This document shows, piece by piece, positions 1 to 10,955 of a stretch of 64,000 nucleotides of DNA (positions within the stretch are counted from its first letter, which is position 1; every line of letters begins with the position of its first letter). The DNA is from Jiella pacifica (GTDB lineage Bacteria > Pseudomonadota > Alphaproteobacteria > Rhizobiales > Rhizobiaceae). The DNA lies in NCBI RefSeq assembly GCF_010500815.1, contig NZ_JAAAMG010000008.1:168850-232849 (forward strand), given 5' to 3'. Under the pieces are notes generated by a model. It saw only the letters and a list, made by a program, of their open reading frames with translations, had not been told where the DNA came from and made no database searches. The position numbers and the translations under genes are program-made.

Positions 1-2222
<2,222 letters not shown>

Positions 2223-2257
2223 CGGATGTCCAGAAAGCGTTTCTCGCGTCGCCCTCC

Positions 2258-2286
2258 GGTTAGCCACCGGAACTCGTGCCTGTCAA
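2258..2286 (-). promoter_or_regulatory. Possible sigma-70 promoter of valS
   Basis: On the minus strand a perfect TTGACA (2281-2286) is followed after 17 bp by CTAACC (2258-2263), a weak -10. It lies just downstream of the popZ-like gene and about 35 bp before the valS start, so valS may have its own promoter. Only the -35 element is strong. Confidence 0.35.
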
Positions 2287-2292
2287 CGCGAA

Positions 2293-2325
2293 GCGGGGCG
2301 CCGCGCGTTTCCGCGACCGCCCCGC
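2293..2325 (-). terminator. Hairpin after popZ-like gene
   Basis: GCGGGGCG (2293-2300) pairs with CGCCCCGC (2318-2325), enclosing further CG-rich pairing. It lies 30 bp beyond the popZ-like stop codon and just upstream of the proposed valS promoter. There is no long U tract, so it may act as a pause or attenuator rather than a classical terminator. Confidence 0.3.
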
Positions 2326-2356
2326 AAGCCTTCAAAAGTTTCGTCGGATCAGCCGA

Positions 2357-3229
2357 TCAGCGGGCGTTGCCGCGGGCGATCCGCTCGATCTCCTCGCGCA
2401 CGAGGTTTTCGACGAGCCGCGGCAGATTTTCGTCCAGCCACTCCTGCAGCATCGGCCGAACCACTTCGCGCACGACCTGATCGGCGTCGCGAAGATGCTC
2501 GTCGCGGATCGCAGCGGCGAGATCGGAGAAGGACGCGGCGACCCGCTCGCCGGATTCGCGGGAAACGAGGGCATGGGCGACTTGGATCTCATCCTCGAGC
2601 GGCGCGGCGACGACCGGCTCGGCTTCCGTGGCCGGCTCCGGATCGAAACTCGACCGAAAATGCGCTGCCGGTGTCGCGTCTTCCGGGTCCTCTCCGTCGA
2701 GCGCATCCGCGGCGACTTCGGCGTGTTCTTCTCCGACGATCGCGCCACGAAGCAATTCGTCGGCGAAGCCCTTCTCGTCGAATTCCTCGACGAACATTTC
2801 GGCCGCGACCTCGACATAACGGTCGTTGGCGGCAATCGCCTGGGGCCATTCCGGCATTTCGGCCTCGGATCCGGCTGCCTGGCGACGGATGGTGCGGGGC
2901 GCGTTGGCGGAAACCCGCGAGGCGTCCGAAACGGCGTTGGACGAGGCTGCATCATCATGGACCGGCTGCTCGCCCGCCGTGGCGAGCTGCTCCGCGCGAC
3001 GCCGGGCCTGGGCGATGTCGTCGGCCCTGGGTGTCGTCTCGCGCTGCGGCTGAGCCGCGGAAACGCCCCCGATTGCCGGTTCCGCCGGAGCTCCGGCGAT
3101 TGCTCGCACCGCATTCCCGCCGGTTGCGGAAGTGCGTCCGAGACGCTCGTCTCCTGTCTCGATGATACGGCGGATCGAGGCGAGGATTTCGTCCATCGAC
3201 TGGTCTCGGGCCGGCAGCGCGTTGCTCAT
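2357..3229 (-). CDS. PopZ-like cell-pole organising protein (DUF2497)
   Basis: 290 residues. In Caulobacter, PopZ polymerises at the cell poles and tethers ParB-parS and polar signalling proteins. The N-terminus MSNALPARDQSMDEILASIRRII is the conserved short helical region of the family. The middle (about residues 40-220) is acidic, Pro/Ala/Glu-rich and low-complexity, as in PopZ. The C-terminal 55 residues (from AFSDLAAAIRDEHLRD to EEIERIARG) form the DUF2497 oligomerisation helices. The start at 3229 is preferred over an in-frame ATG at 3301 because GGGAG lies a few bases upstream and the family begins here. Neighbours tolC and valS match the rhizobial order. The family call is firm; polar function is inferred. 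Confidence 0.88.
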   Translation of the reverse strand: MSNALPARDQSMDEILASIRRIIETGDERLGRTSATGGNAVRAIAGAPAEPAIGGVSAAQPQRETTPRADDIAQARRRAEQLATAGEQPVHDDAASSNAVSDASRVSANAPRTIRRQAAGSEAEMPEWPQAIAANDRYVEVAAEMFVEEFDEKGFADELLRGAIVGEEHAEVAADALDGEDPEDATPAAHFRSSFDPEPATEAEPVVAAPLEDEIQVAHALVSRESGERVAASFSDLAAAIRDEHLRDADQVVREVVRPMLQEWLDENLPRLVENLVREEIERIARGNAR

Positions 3230-3547
3230 GAAAGGCTCCCGCAGGTTTGGCGACGATCCGTTGGTATCGCCCGAATCATGCGCGAAGCCTATGTCCTTCA
3301 TCCGGCGGCGTGAATCCCACGACGCTCCACCAGCGACAGTTTCACCAGATTTTCAGATTCATCTGCCCCGACGGCGAGTCGTGCGACCTTGAAGAGGGCA
3401 GACGGGATCATTCACCCTCTGCGCCGGTCGCGCGACGTTTCGAAGCCCGCGGCCGGAAAACTGCAAGCGAAGATCCGCCGACGTCGCCGTCGTCACCACA
3501 GTCCCTGCCGTCGGCCCGGCGACAGGGCGCGGAAAGTCCGATGCCCC
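3230..3547. other. Intergenic region between tolC and popZ-like gene
   Basis: 318 bp with no supported gene. It presumably holds the popZ-like promoter and the end of the tolC transcript. I see only a weak 5-bp hairpin near 3500-3530 and no clear -35/-10 pair; reading frames here are fragments overlapping neighbouring genes. Confidence 0.4.
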
Positions 3548-4984
3548 TCAGCGGCCATCCGGCGTGCGCAGGCCGAACCACTTGTCCTCGACCTCGATGT
3601 AGTGATCGTTCGGCTCGTATTTCGTCGCCGCGAGCTTCAGCGTGTCGAGCGACAGAAGCCCGACCGAGGAAAGCAGAGTGTAGGCCGCGACCACCTCGTC
3701 GCGCTGCGAACCGACGAGCAGGATCTGCGCCGAGATCAGGTCGGCCTGGGAATCGAGCACGTCGAGCGTCGTGCGCTGGCCGACATTGCGCTCCTCGATG
3801 ACGCCTTCGAGCGCCAGGCGGGCGGCGCGAACCTGCGCCTCGTAACCGGTGATGTTCGCCTTGGCCGCCTCGAGCTGCGCCCAGGAGGACGCCACCGCGG
3901 CCCGGACCTGATCGCGGGTACCATCGACCTCGATGCGCCGCTGACCGAGCGTCTCCTTGTACTGGCGAACGAGGGAACTCGCCGCACCACCCTGATAGAT
4001 CGGAATGGTGATCTGGGCGCCGACCGTCGCGGAAACCTCGTTTTGGGTAATGACGTCAGGTCTGCCAGCCGAAGTGTTCACGCCCGGCAGATCGCCGCCG
4101 CCGGTATCGCTCATAGAGTACTGATTGGCCACTTCGCCGGACACGGTGACCTGCGGCAGGAACGCGCCCTCTGCGACTTTGACCTGATAGGCCGCCGCGT
4201 CGACAGAAGAGAGCGTCGCCAAAATCGCCGGATGCTGACGCTGGGACATCGTATAGGCCGTAGCCACCGAACGTGGCAGCAACCGCGAAGGCGCATTCGC
4301 CGGTGCAAGATTGCTTGGGGCGTCCCCGATATCGTTGAAATACGCGGCTTCGCTCTGGGCCACCGCAGAAAGAGCGCTGTTGAGAAGCGCGGTCGCCAGG
4401 GCCTGCTGCGATTCGGCCTGTGCGACGTCGGTGCGCGTACCCTCGCCGACGTCGAACCGCGCCCGCGCGGCCCGCACTTGCTCGCTGAGGAAATTGAGGT
4501 TCTGGCGCCGAAGATCCGCGATCTTCCGATCCCGAATGACGTTCATGTAGTCGGTGACGGCGTTGAGCAGCGTATTCTGCGTCGTGTTCAAAAGGTTGAA
4601 CTGGGCGGCTTTCACCTGCGCCTTTGCCGACCGGACGCTGTTGGGGGTCTGGAAGCCGTCGAAGATCGTCTGGTTGATCTGGACTCCTGCCCTTGACGAT
4701 AGGAGCTCAGAATTTGCCGGCGAGATACCGTCACCGGACGTTGTCCGGCTGCGCGAGGCATTGAGGGAAGCGACACCGGAAACCCTTGGCCTCAGGCCTG
4801 CCTTCGCCTGGGGAACCGTCTCGTCCGTCGCCCGAAGCTGCGCGCGCGCCGCATTGAGATCCTGGTTGTTCGAATAGGCCTTGGCGAGAGCTCCCGACAA
4901 GGTTTCGGCGCTAACGTCGGGCATCGCTGCGAGCGTTACGGACGCCGACAGGAGCGCGAGGAGGGTAAACTTCTTCAGCACCAA
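3548..4984 (-). CDS. tolC: TolC-family outer membrane efflux/secretion channel
   Basis: 478 residues, the usual length of the outer membrane factor that forms a trimeric tunnel for type I secretion and RND efflux. A signal peptide (residues 1-26: Lys-Lys, a hydrophobic stretch, then DVSA before ETL) precedes two OEP repeats; the N-terminal one starts ETLSGALAKAYSNNQDLNAARAQL-like and the C-terminal one contains NVGQRTTLDVLDSQADL, typical of the family. The listed start is TTG at 4984. A GTG one codon later (4981) is equally plausible because GGAG at 4991-4994 suits either. The upstream gene is the isoaspartyl methyltransferase, a conserved rhizobial pairing. No partner transporter gene is adjacent. 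Confidence 0.93.
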   Translation of the reverse strand: MVLKKFTLLALLSASVTLAAMPDVSAETLSGALAKAYSNNQDLNAARAQLRATDETVPQAKAGLRPRVSGVASLNASRSRTTSGDGISPANSELLSSRAGVQINQTIFDGFQTPNSVRSAKAQVKAAQFNLLNTTQNTLLNAVTDYMNVIRDRKIADLRRQNLNFLSEQVRAARARFDVGEGTRTDVAQAESQQALATALLNSALSAVAQSEAAYFNDIGDAPSNLAPANAPSRLLPRSVATAYTMSQRQHPAILATLSSVDAAAYQVKVAEGAFLPQVTVSGEVANQYSMSDTGGGDLPGVNTSAGRPDVITQNEVSATVGAQITIPIYQGGAASSLVRQYKETLGQRRIEVDGTRDQVRAAVASSWAQLEAAKANITGYEAQVRAARLALEGVIEERNVGQRTTLDVLDSQADLISAQILLVGSQRDEVVAAYTLLSSVGLLSLDTLKLAATKYEPNDHYIEVEDKWFGLRTPDGR

Positions 4985-5166
4985 TCTGTACTCCGGGCTG
5001 GAACGCGATCCGGTCCGGGCCGCGACATCGTCATGACGATGAGTGGGCGCAGAACCGCCTGGCCAAAGCTAATAGCCCAACCAATGAATGAACTCGTCTC
5101 ACATTGAGGCAACAGCGCCGGTTTTCCGCCGACCGGGGCAAATCTGCAACGCACCGTCTCAAATGT

Positions 5167-5820
5167 TCAGAAAACGAATTCCGCCTTCCGGCGGAAGCTC
5201 GGCAGCGGCTTGATCGAGCAGTTGAATGCGAATCGCTCCGAAACCACGCCCTCGTCGTCCTTGACGTAGAGCAGCGCCTCGGCGGAATTGCCCGAGCCCC
5301 GGACGACGACCATCCGGCCGCCGGACTTCATCTGGTCGAAGAACGTCGTCGGCAGGGTTTCGACCGAGCCTTGGAAGATGATCACGTCGTAGGGAGCTTC
5401 GGCCGGGCAACCCTCGACGAGGGCGTTTTCGACGACGGCGCAGGTGACGTAGTCGAGCCGGGCGAGATTGTCGGTCGCCGCGGCGGCAAGGGCCGGGTCC
5501 TCTTCAAGCGCGACCACCGAACCGGCGAGATGCGAGATGATCGCCGAGGAATAGCCGGTGGTGCAGCCGACATCGAGGACGACGTCGTCCTTGTCGATGG
5601 CGGCCAGTTGCAGAAGCTTCGCGAGCGGCGAGGTCTCCATCACGTAGCGCCCGTCGCCGAGCGGCACGTCGTCGTCGACATAGGCGAGCGGACGGCGCGA
5701 AGCCGGCAGGAATTCCTCGCGCGGGACCTCGAGAAAGGCCCTCAGGATCGCGTGGCTGGTGACATCGGTCGTCCTGATCTGATTGTCGACCATCCTGGTG
5801 CGGGCCGTTTCGAAATCCAT
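5167..5820 (-). CDS. Protein-L-isoaspartate O-methyltransferase family
   Basis: 217 residues of the PIMT family, which methylates isoaspartyl residues in damaged proteins using SAM. Motif I is DVGCTTGYSSA (about residues 83-93), a variant of the usual E/D-I-G-T-G-S-G-Y; the N-terminal MVDNQIRTTDV region is conserved in alphaproteobacterial members. The start at 5820 (MDFETARTRM) is preferred over ATGs at 5829 and 5844 because AGGA sits 8 nt upstream and homologues I recall start here. The divergent motif I (Cys-Thr-Thr) means activity on isoaspartate should not be assumed. It is upstream of tolC on the same strand, with a 182-bp gap. Confidence 0.85.
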   Translation of the reverse strand: MDFETARTRMVDNQIRTTDVTSHAILRAFLEVPREEFLPASRRPLAYVDDDVPLGDGRYVMETSPLAKLLQLAAIDKDDVVLDVGCTTGYSSAIISHLAGSVVALEEDPALAAAATDNLARLDYVTCAVVENALVEGCPAEAPYDVIIFQGSVETLPTTFFDQMKSGGRMVVVRGSGNSAEALLYVKDDEGVVSERFAFNCSIKPLPSFRRKAEFVF

Positions 5821-5957
5821 CGCCGACATCCTGCTCTCGTCCATCCGCTGATGCGCCGCGGCGCGAGAGTTCCATAGTCGCGCGGCCGAACCGGCGCAAG
5901 CTTGGACGGCGCCGGAGCTCCGGCTGAAAATAACAGCCGGCCCAGCGGGACCGTCGC

Positions 5958-7298
5958 CTATTCGGCCGGTTGCGGACGGGGGTGCGGCCGCGCCGCGCCG
6001 GCGAGACGCTCTTCAGCCGCCGGGTCGATCTCCAGATCGCGCTCGCTTTCGATGCCGGCATTCGGATCGCCGAACACCGCCGGGTCGAACTCGCCTTCCA
6101 GCTTGGCGACGATCGTTGAGACCACCGCGTCGCCGGTAATGTTCACCGCCGTGCGGATCATGTCCATCAACCGGTCGACGCCGAGAATGAGGGCGATGCC
6201 TTCGATCGGCAGGCCGACCTGGTTGAGCACCATCGTCAGCATCACGAGCCCGACGCCGGGAACGCCCGCCGTGCCGATCGAGGCGAGGACGGCCATGGCG
6301 ATGACCATGAGATAGCCGCTGATGCCGAGTTCGATCCCATAGACATTGGCGAGGAAGACGGTGGCGACCCCTTGCATGATCGCCGTGCCGTCCATGTTGA
6401 TCGTCGCGCCGAAGGGGATGGTGAAGGAGGCGACGGAGTTCTTCACGCCGATGCGCTCGGTGATGCATTGCAGCGTGACGGGAATGGTGGCGTTCGAGCT
6501 GGCGGTCGAGAAGGCGAAGATCTGCGCCGAGCGCATCTTTTTCATGAAGGTGAGCGGATTGAGGCCGGTCGTCAGCTTCAGGAGGATCATCAGCGTCACG
6601 AAGAGATGCAGGAACAGGGCGCCGACGAGGGTTCCGACATAGGCCAGCACCGGCACGAACAGGTCGATCCCCTGCTCGGCGAAGGTCTTGGCGATCAGGC
6701 AGAAGACGCCGTAGGGCGCGAAGGCCATGACGATCGAGACGATCTTCATCATCACTTCGTTCATGTATTCGCAGGCGCGGACGAAGGAGGCCGACTGGTC
6801 CCCCAGCATCACGACGGCGACGCCGAGAATGATCGTGTAGAAGATGATCTGCAGCATCTCGCCGGACGCGAATGCCTGGATCGGATTGGTCGGGACGATG
6901 TTGGCGAAAACCTCCCACACCGACGGCGCCTCCTTGGCAGTGATGCCGCTGGCGTCGATGCCCTGCATCTCGAAGCCCTGCCCCGGGCCGATCACCAGCG
7001 CGAGCAGGATCGCCGTGGCGATCGCGACGGCGGTGGTGAAGATGTAGAGCCCGAACGACTTGGTGCCGACGCGGCCGAGGACTCGGATGTCGCCGATCCC
7101 CGCGACACCGCAGACCAGCGAGAAGAAGACCAGCGGCACGACCAGCATCTTCAACGCATTGACGAACATCGTGCCGATCATGGCGAAGAAGCCGCCGACG
7201 ACGACGTCGCTGACGAAGGCGTTGTCGAGCGTGTTGATCGCAGCACCGACGACGACGCCGGCAAGCATTCCGATCAGGATCTTCATGGTGAGAGACAT
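5958..7298 (-). CDS. Dicarboxylate/glutamate:cation symporter (SDF family)
   Basis: 446-residue inner-membrane secondary transporter of the GltP/DctA family that imports acidic amino acids or C4-dicarboxylates with H+ or Na+. Visible signatures are the serine-rich re-entrant loop STASSNATIPVT, the substrate/cation motif PFGATINMDGTA, and VPGVGLVMLTMVLNQVGLP in the second hairpin. The start at 7298 (MSLTMKILIGMLAG) is chosen because GGAAAGGA lies about 9 nt upstream; an in-frame ATG at 7430 would add 44 basic, non-conserved residues. The C-terminal tail is charged and proline-rich. Substrate cannot be fixed from sequence alone. Confidence 0.92.
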   Translation of the reverse strand: MSLTMKILIGMLAGVVVGAAINTLDNAFVSDVVVGGFFAMIGTMFVNALKMLVVPLVFFSLVCGVAGIGDIRVLGRVGTKSFGLYIFTTAVAIATAILLALVIGPGQGFEMQGIDASGITAKEAPSVWEVFANIVPTNPIQAFASGEMLQIIFYTIILGVAVVMLGDQSASFVRACEYMNEVMMKIVSIVMAFAPYGVFCLIAKTFAEQGIDLFVPVLAYVGTLVGALFLHLFVTLMILLKLTTGLNPLTFMKKMRSAQIFAFSTASSNATIPVTLQCITERIGVKNSVASFTIPFGATINMDGTAIMQGVATVFLANVYGIELGISGYLMVIAMAVLASIGTAGVPGVGLVMLTMVLNQVGLPIEGIALILGVDRLMDMIRTAVNITGDAVVSTIVAKLEGEFDPAVFGDPNAGIESERDLEIDPAAEERLAGAARPHPRPQPAE

Positions 7299-7600
7299 GC
7301 GGGGGCGTCCTTTCCGCGATGAAACGACCGGAGATTCACGGTCGCTTGGACAATCGCAGCGGAACGCCGAAACCTCGACAGAAGAATCCATCCAAGCAAA
7401 GGACGAACGGGAAAACCTGCCCCGCTGCACAAACGAAAGGCATGCGCTTCAATTGAGCTATCGTGCTAGGCTTTTGTTTTCACGTCAACTCTGTTTCGAA
7501 CCGCCGTGACAACGCCGCGGCAGGAATAGCCGGAGCGGCGCACCGTGCAACGAGAACTCCCGGTGATCCGAGCGGAACGTTGCGAAGACCGGACTTCGTT

Positions 7601-9382
7601 TCAGGCCGCCTCGACCTTCTTCGTCCTCGCATCTCGGATCACTGTTTCCTGTCGGCGCATGCGAGCGATTTCCGCCGACGTCCCGCGCGTTTCGGAATAG
7701 AGCGCCAAGTTCAATTCGTCGGCATCCGGCGGGGTGATGGCCAGATCGCGGTACTCCGCCGCGGCGGGATCGGCCCAGATCCGGTCGGCCATCCGCTTCA
7801 TCCGAAGATAGTCCCGGAACATCAGGACGACTGCCCGCGCCTCCGTGAAGGCGTAGCGGGCGTAGAAGGTCAGTGGGTTCTCGGGCTCCATGCCGTGGCG
7901 GCGATCTCGCCGCGACTTGATCCGCATGTAGCCGCCTTCGAGCGGATGGCAGCCATAGACCATGTAGTAGTTGCGATAGCCGAGGATGCGGAAGAGCAGC
8001 ATCATCTTGCGGGTCGAGCCCATTGCCCGCATGCGCTTCATGATCGTCTCGATGTGATCCCAGGAATAGAACCGCCCCCAGACCTCCGAATAGACCTGGT
8101 CCCACTCCTCATCCGACATCTTCTCGTGATGGGTGACTCGGTGGTTGAGGTCGTATTTGTTGAGGTCGGGGTCCATCCAGACGCCCTGCTTGAAGAGCCT
8201 CTGATGGTCCTCGCTGCCGGGAAGCGGCGTCAGGTTGGTGAAGTAGATGAGGTCGATCGGCAGCTCGCGCTTGATGACGTCGACGTCGTGGAGGATCGAT
8301 TCGCGCGTGTCGTTCGCAAAGCCGATGATGTAGCCGACCGTGATCATCACCGAGCGTTTCTTCCATTCGAGAAACATCTCGCGATATTCGATGATCTTGT
8401 TCTGGTTCTTCTTCACGGCGATGAGGTTGTCGGGATTGATGTTTTCCATCCCGACGAAGACCTGGTCGACGCCGGCGCGCACCGCCTTGTCGATGAAGCC
8501 CGGGATCTTGTGGCAGCGCGTGTCCACCTGGATCTGCATGCGGATCTTGATCCCGTCCGTCTCCTGAAGGTGGATCAGCCGGTCGAAGAAGGCTTCCCAG
8601 TTGCGGTTGCGGGCGAGGTTGTCGTCGGTGACGAAGAACAGGTCGACACCGATCGCCCAGTTGGCGCGGACGATCTTTTCCAGATCGTCTGCCGAGCGGA
8701 AGCGGCTGACGCGGCCCTGGACGTTGATGATCGTGCAGAAGGAGCACTGGAACGGGCAGCCTCTGCCGATGTCGAAGCTCGAATAAAGGCCAAAGGTCTT
8801 CTCCACCTGCGCCCGGTCGAGGAACGGGATTTCCGAGCCTTCGAGGTTCGGCAGTTCGGCGTCGTGGCGGTAATAGGGCTGGAGCTTGCCGGCCTGGGCA
8901 TCGCGCAGCACCTGATCGAGGCGGCCGCCCTCGGCCTCGCCGACGAACATCGAGATGCCCATGCGGCTCGCATCCTCGATCTCCGGCGGAACGTCGTCGA
9001 GCATGGCGAGGGAGCCCGCGACGTGAAAACCGCCGAGGCAGACCGGAATGCCGGCCGCAAGGAACGGGCGGGCGAGATCGACGGCGCGGGGAAACTGGTT
9101 GGACTGGACGCCGACGAGGGCGAGCATGCCCCTGCCGCCGTCCGCCTTGATCATTTCGATGATCTTCTTCGGCCTGATCCTAGTATTCGTCTCGTCAATC
9201 GTGTGGATCACGACCTTCGCGTCGCCGAGGACTTTGCGGCGGATGCAGTCCTGGGCAATGCCGTTGAGACAGGCGAGCGAATTGGCCGGGATGGTGGAGC
9301 GGCGCCACTGCAGCGGATAGCCATCGTCATCGTAGTGGGTCGGCTTGACGAAAAAGAGATGGAACGTCTCCGCTTCGGCCAT
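7601..9382 (-). CDS. B12-binding-type radical SAM protein
   Basis: 593 residues. The N-terminal 160 residues look like a cobalamin-binding domain (LVGVQSNQFPRA, VCLGGFHVAGS). The radical SAM core carries the 4Fe-4S motif CPFQCSFC (Cys 209, 213, 216) followed by QGRVSRFRSADDL. The C-terminal half, with RMRAMGSTRKMMLLFRILGYRNYY and a basic helical tail, is family-specific. The enzyme should cleave SAM reductively, perhaps for methylation or cyclisation, but the substrate is unknown to me. The start at 9382 is supported by GGGAG 5-6 nt upstream. It is downstream of a P450 and a hydrolase-like gene on the same strand, which suggests a shared lipid or secondary-metabolite pathway. Confidence 0.85.
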   Translation of the reverse strand: MAEAETFHLFFVKPTHYDDDGYPLQWRRSTIPANSLACLNGIAQDCIRRKVLGDAKVVIHTIDETNTRIRPKKIIEMIKADGGRGMLALVGVQSNQFPRAVDLARPFLAAGIPVCLGGFHVAGSLAMLDDVPPEIEDASRMGISMFVGEAEGGRLDQVLRDAQAGKLQPYYRHDAELPNLEGSEIPFLDRAQVEKTFGLYSSFDIGRGCPFQCSFCTIINVQGRVSRFRSADDLEKIVRANWAIGVDLFFVTDDNLARNRNWEAFFDRLIHLQETDGIKIRMQIQVDTRCHKIPGFIDKAVRAGVDQVFVGMENINPDNLIAVKKNQNKIIEYREMFLEWKKRSVMITVGYIIGFANDTRESILHDVDVIKRELPIDLIYFTNLTPLPGSEDHQRLFKQGVWMDPDLNKYDLNHRVTHHEKMSDEEWDQVYSEVWGRFYSWDHIETIMKRMRAMGSTRKMMLLFRILGYRNYYMVYGCHPLEGGYMRIKSRRDRRHGMEPENPLTFYARYAFTEARAVVLMFRDYLRMKRMADRIWADPAAAEYRDLAITPPDADELNLALYSETRGTSAEIARMRRQETVIRDARTKKVEAA

Positions 9383-9419
9383 CTGTTCTCCCTTGCGGCT
9401 GAAAGCCAAACCCCAGTGA

Positions 9420-9446
9420 ATGATCTTTCGCTTGTGCGAAGATCAT
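9420..9446 (-). terminator. Hairpin between P450 and radical SAM genes
   Basis: ATGATCTTTCGC (9420-9431) pairs with GCGAAGATCAT (9436-9446): an 11-bp stem with a one-base bulge and a TTGT loop. It lies downstream of the P450 gene in the direction of transcription. No U-run follows on the minus strand, so it may be a processing or attenuation structure rather than a terminator. Confidence 0.3.
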
Positions 9447-9548
9447 GTTGGAATTTGGGAGATTCCGCAAGGGATCCGGCTTTTCTGCGAAGTCGATCGG
9501 TCAGGCGATGGATTTCGTCTTCAAAATCATTGTCTTTCGCAACAATTA

Positions 9549-10955
9549 TCAGCCGATCTTATCGACGAAGAGGCGGATACCGTTCTCCGAACGCACCGTC
9601 AGTCGCGACACCGGCTGGGGCTCGTGGCCGGGGACCGGGCGCAGCTCGAACCGCCGCATGATCTCGGCCAGCACCAGCGTCGCCTCCTGCATGGCGAAGG
9701 CCGCCCCGACGCACACCCGGGCCCCCATCGAGAACGGCATGTAGGCGGTGCGCTGGGCCTCGCGGGTTTCGGGAAGGGTGAAACGCTCCGGCTGGAAATC
9801 GTTCGGGTTCTGCCAATACTCCGTGTGCCGATGCATCAGCCAGATCGGCACGACGACCGGCGATCCGGTCGGAACGTCATGTTCCAGCAGCTTTTCCGGC
9901 TTTTGCGTATCACGCGACAGATAGGCGATCGGCGGGTAGAGCCGCAGCACCTCGCGGAAGATGTCGCGGGTCTTTTCCAGCCGCTTCATGTCGGAAAATT
10001 CCGGCTTCCGGTCGCCGAGGACGGCTTTCGCTTCGGCGTTGAGTTCCGCCTGCACGTCCCTGCGGTTGGCAAGGCAATAGAGCGCCCAGGCGAGACCCGC
10101 CGCAGATGTCTCGTGGCCGGCGAGGAAGAGCATGGCGATCTGGTCGAGCAGCTCCTCGCCCTCGAACTTCGTTTTGGTGACGGGGTCCTCGGCGGTCATC
10201 AGCACCGACAGGATGTCGTTCGTCGGCACCGCCCGCCCCTCGCGCACGGCCTTGAGCCGCCGCTGCAGCGGGCCGTTCAGGACGTCGCGGATCTCTTTCG
10301 CCATCTTGCGCGCCCGGCGGTTCGACCACAGCCAGTGGATCGGCACGCCGACGAGGCCGATCATGCCTTGGGCGAAGGCGATCGCCTGGAACTCGTCGAA
10401 GGCGGAGAAAATGCGCCTGGCGTCCTCGGCCGACATCGGTTCGGAAAAAATCGTGCGGAAGATGACGTCGCCGGCGAAATGGGTCATTTCGGCGTCGATC
10501 GCGACCTCCTGCCCCGTGCCCGCCTGAGCTTCGAGGCGGGCGATGCTGGCATCCGAGGCGTCGCGCATCAGCGGGAAGACGTTCTTGATGCCGGCGTGAT
10601 TGAAGGCCTGGTCGACGATGCGCCGGTGGCGCTCCCATTCCTTGCCGTTGGAGACGAAGATGGAATAGCCGGAGAGCTTCTTCATCATCCGCTCCATGAG
10701 CTTGCCCTTGGGAAACTCGCGGAACCGCTTGATCAGGATGTCGCGGATCACCTCCGGATCGCGGACGTTGTAGAGGGTGCGCCGCCTCATCAGCGGGATC
10801 TTCGGGATCGGATGGCGGCTGACGCCGATGAAGCCGTAGCTGCCCTTCAGGAACAGCCCGAGGCTCGAGCGCAGGTGGCCCCTGATCCGTTCGAGCGGCT
10901 TGGCCGGATGGGTATCCTGGGCCGATGGCAGGACGGGGCGAAAGTCTTCGCTCAT
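9549..10955 (-). CDS. Cytochrome P450
   Basis: 468-residue soluble haem-thiolate monooxygenase. The haem ligand loop is FSMGARVCVG with the proximal cysteine at residue 415. The I-helix oxygen-activation motif is AGHETS, the K-helix ExxR motif is EVLR in REVLRLYPP, and the PERF region reads FQPERFTLP. No reductase domain is fused and no ferredoxin gene is adjacent, so electrons must come from redox partners encoded elsewhere. The ATG overlaps the stop of the upstream hydrolase-like gene in an ATGA arrangement (10952-10955), so the two are probably translationally coupled. Substrate unknown; a fatty acid or other hydrophobic compound is a guess. Confidence 0.95.
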   Translation of the reverse strand: MSEDFRPVLPSAQDTHPAKPLERIRGHLRSSLGLFLKGSYGFIGVSRHPIPKIPLMRRRTLYNVRDPEVIRDILIKRFREFPKGKLMERMMKKLSGYSIFVSNGKEWERHRRIVDQAFNHAGIKNVFPLMRDASDASIARLEAQAGTGQEVAIDAEMTHFAGDVIFRTIFSEPMSAEDARRIFSAFDEFQAIAFAQGMIGLVGVPIHWLWSNRRARKMAKEIRDVLNGPLQRRLKAVREGRAVPTNDILSVLMTAEDPVTKTKFEGEELLDQIAMLFLAGHETSAAGLAWALYCLANRRDVQAELNAEAKAVLGDRKPEFSDMKRLEKTRDIFREVLRLYPPIAYLSRDTQKPEKLLEHDVPTGSPVVVPIWLMHRHTEYWQNPNDFQPERFTLPETREAQRTAYMPFSMGARVCVGAAFAMQEATLVLAEIMRRFELRPVPGHEPQPVSRLTVRSENGIRLFVDKIG

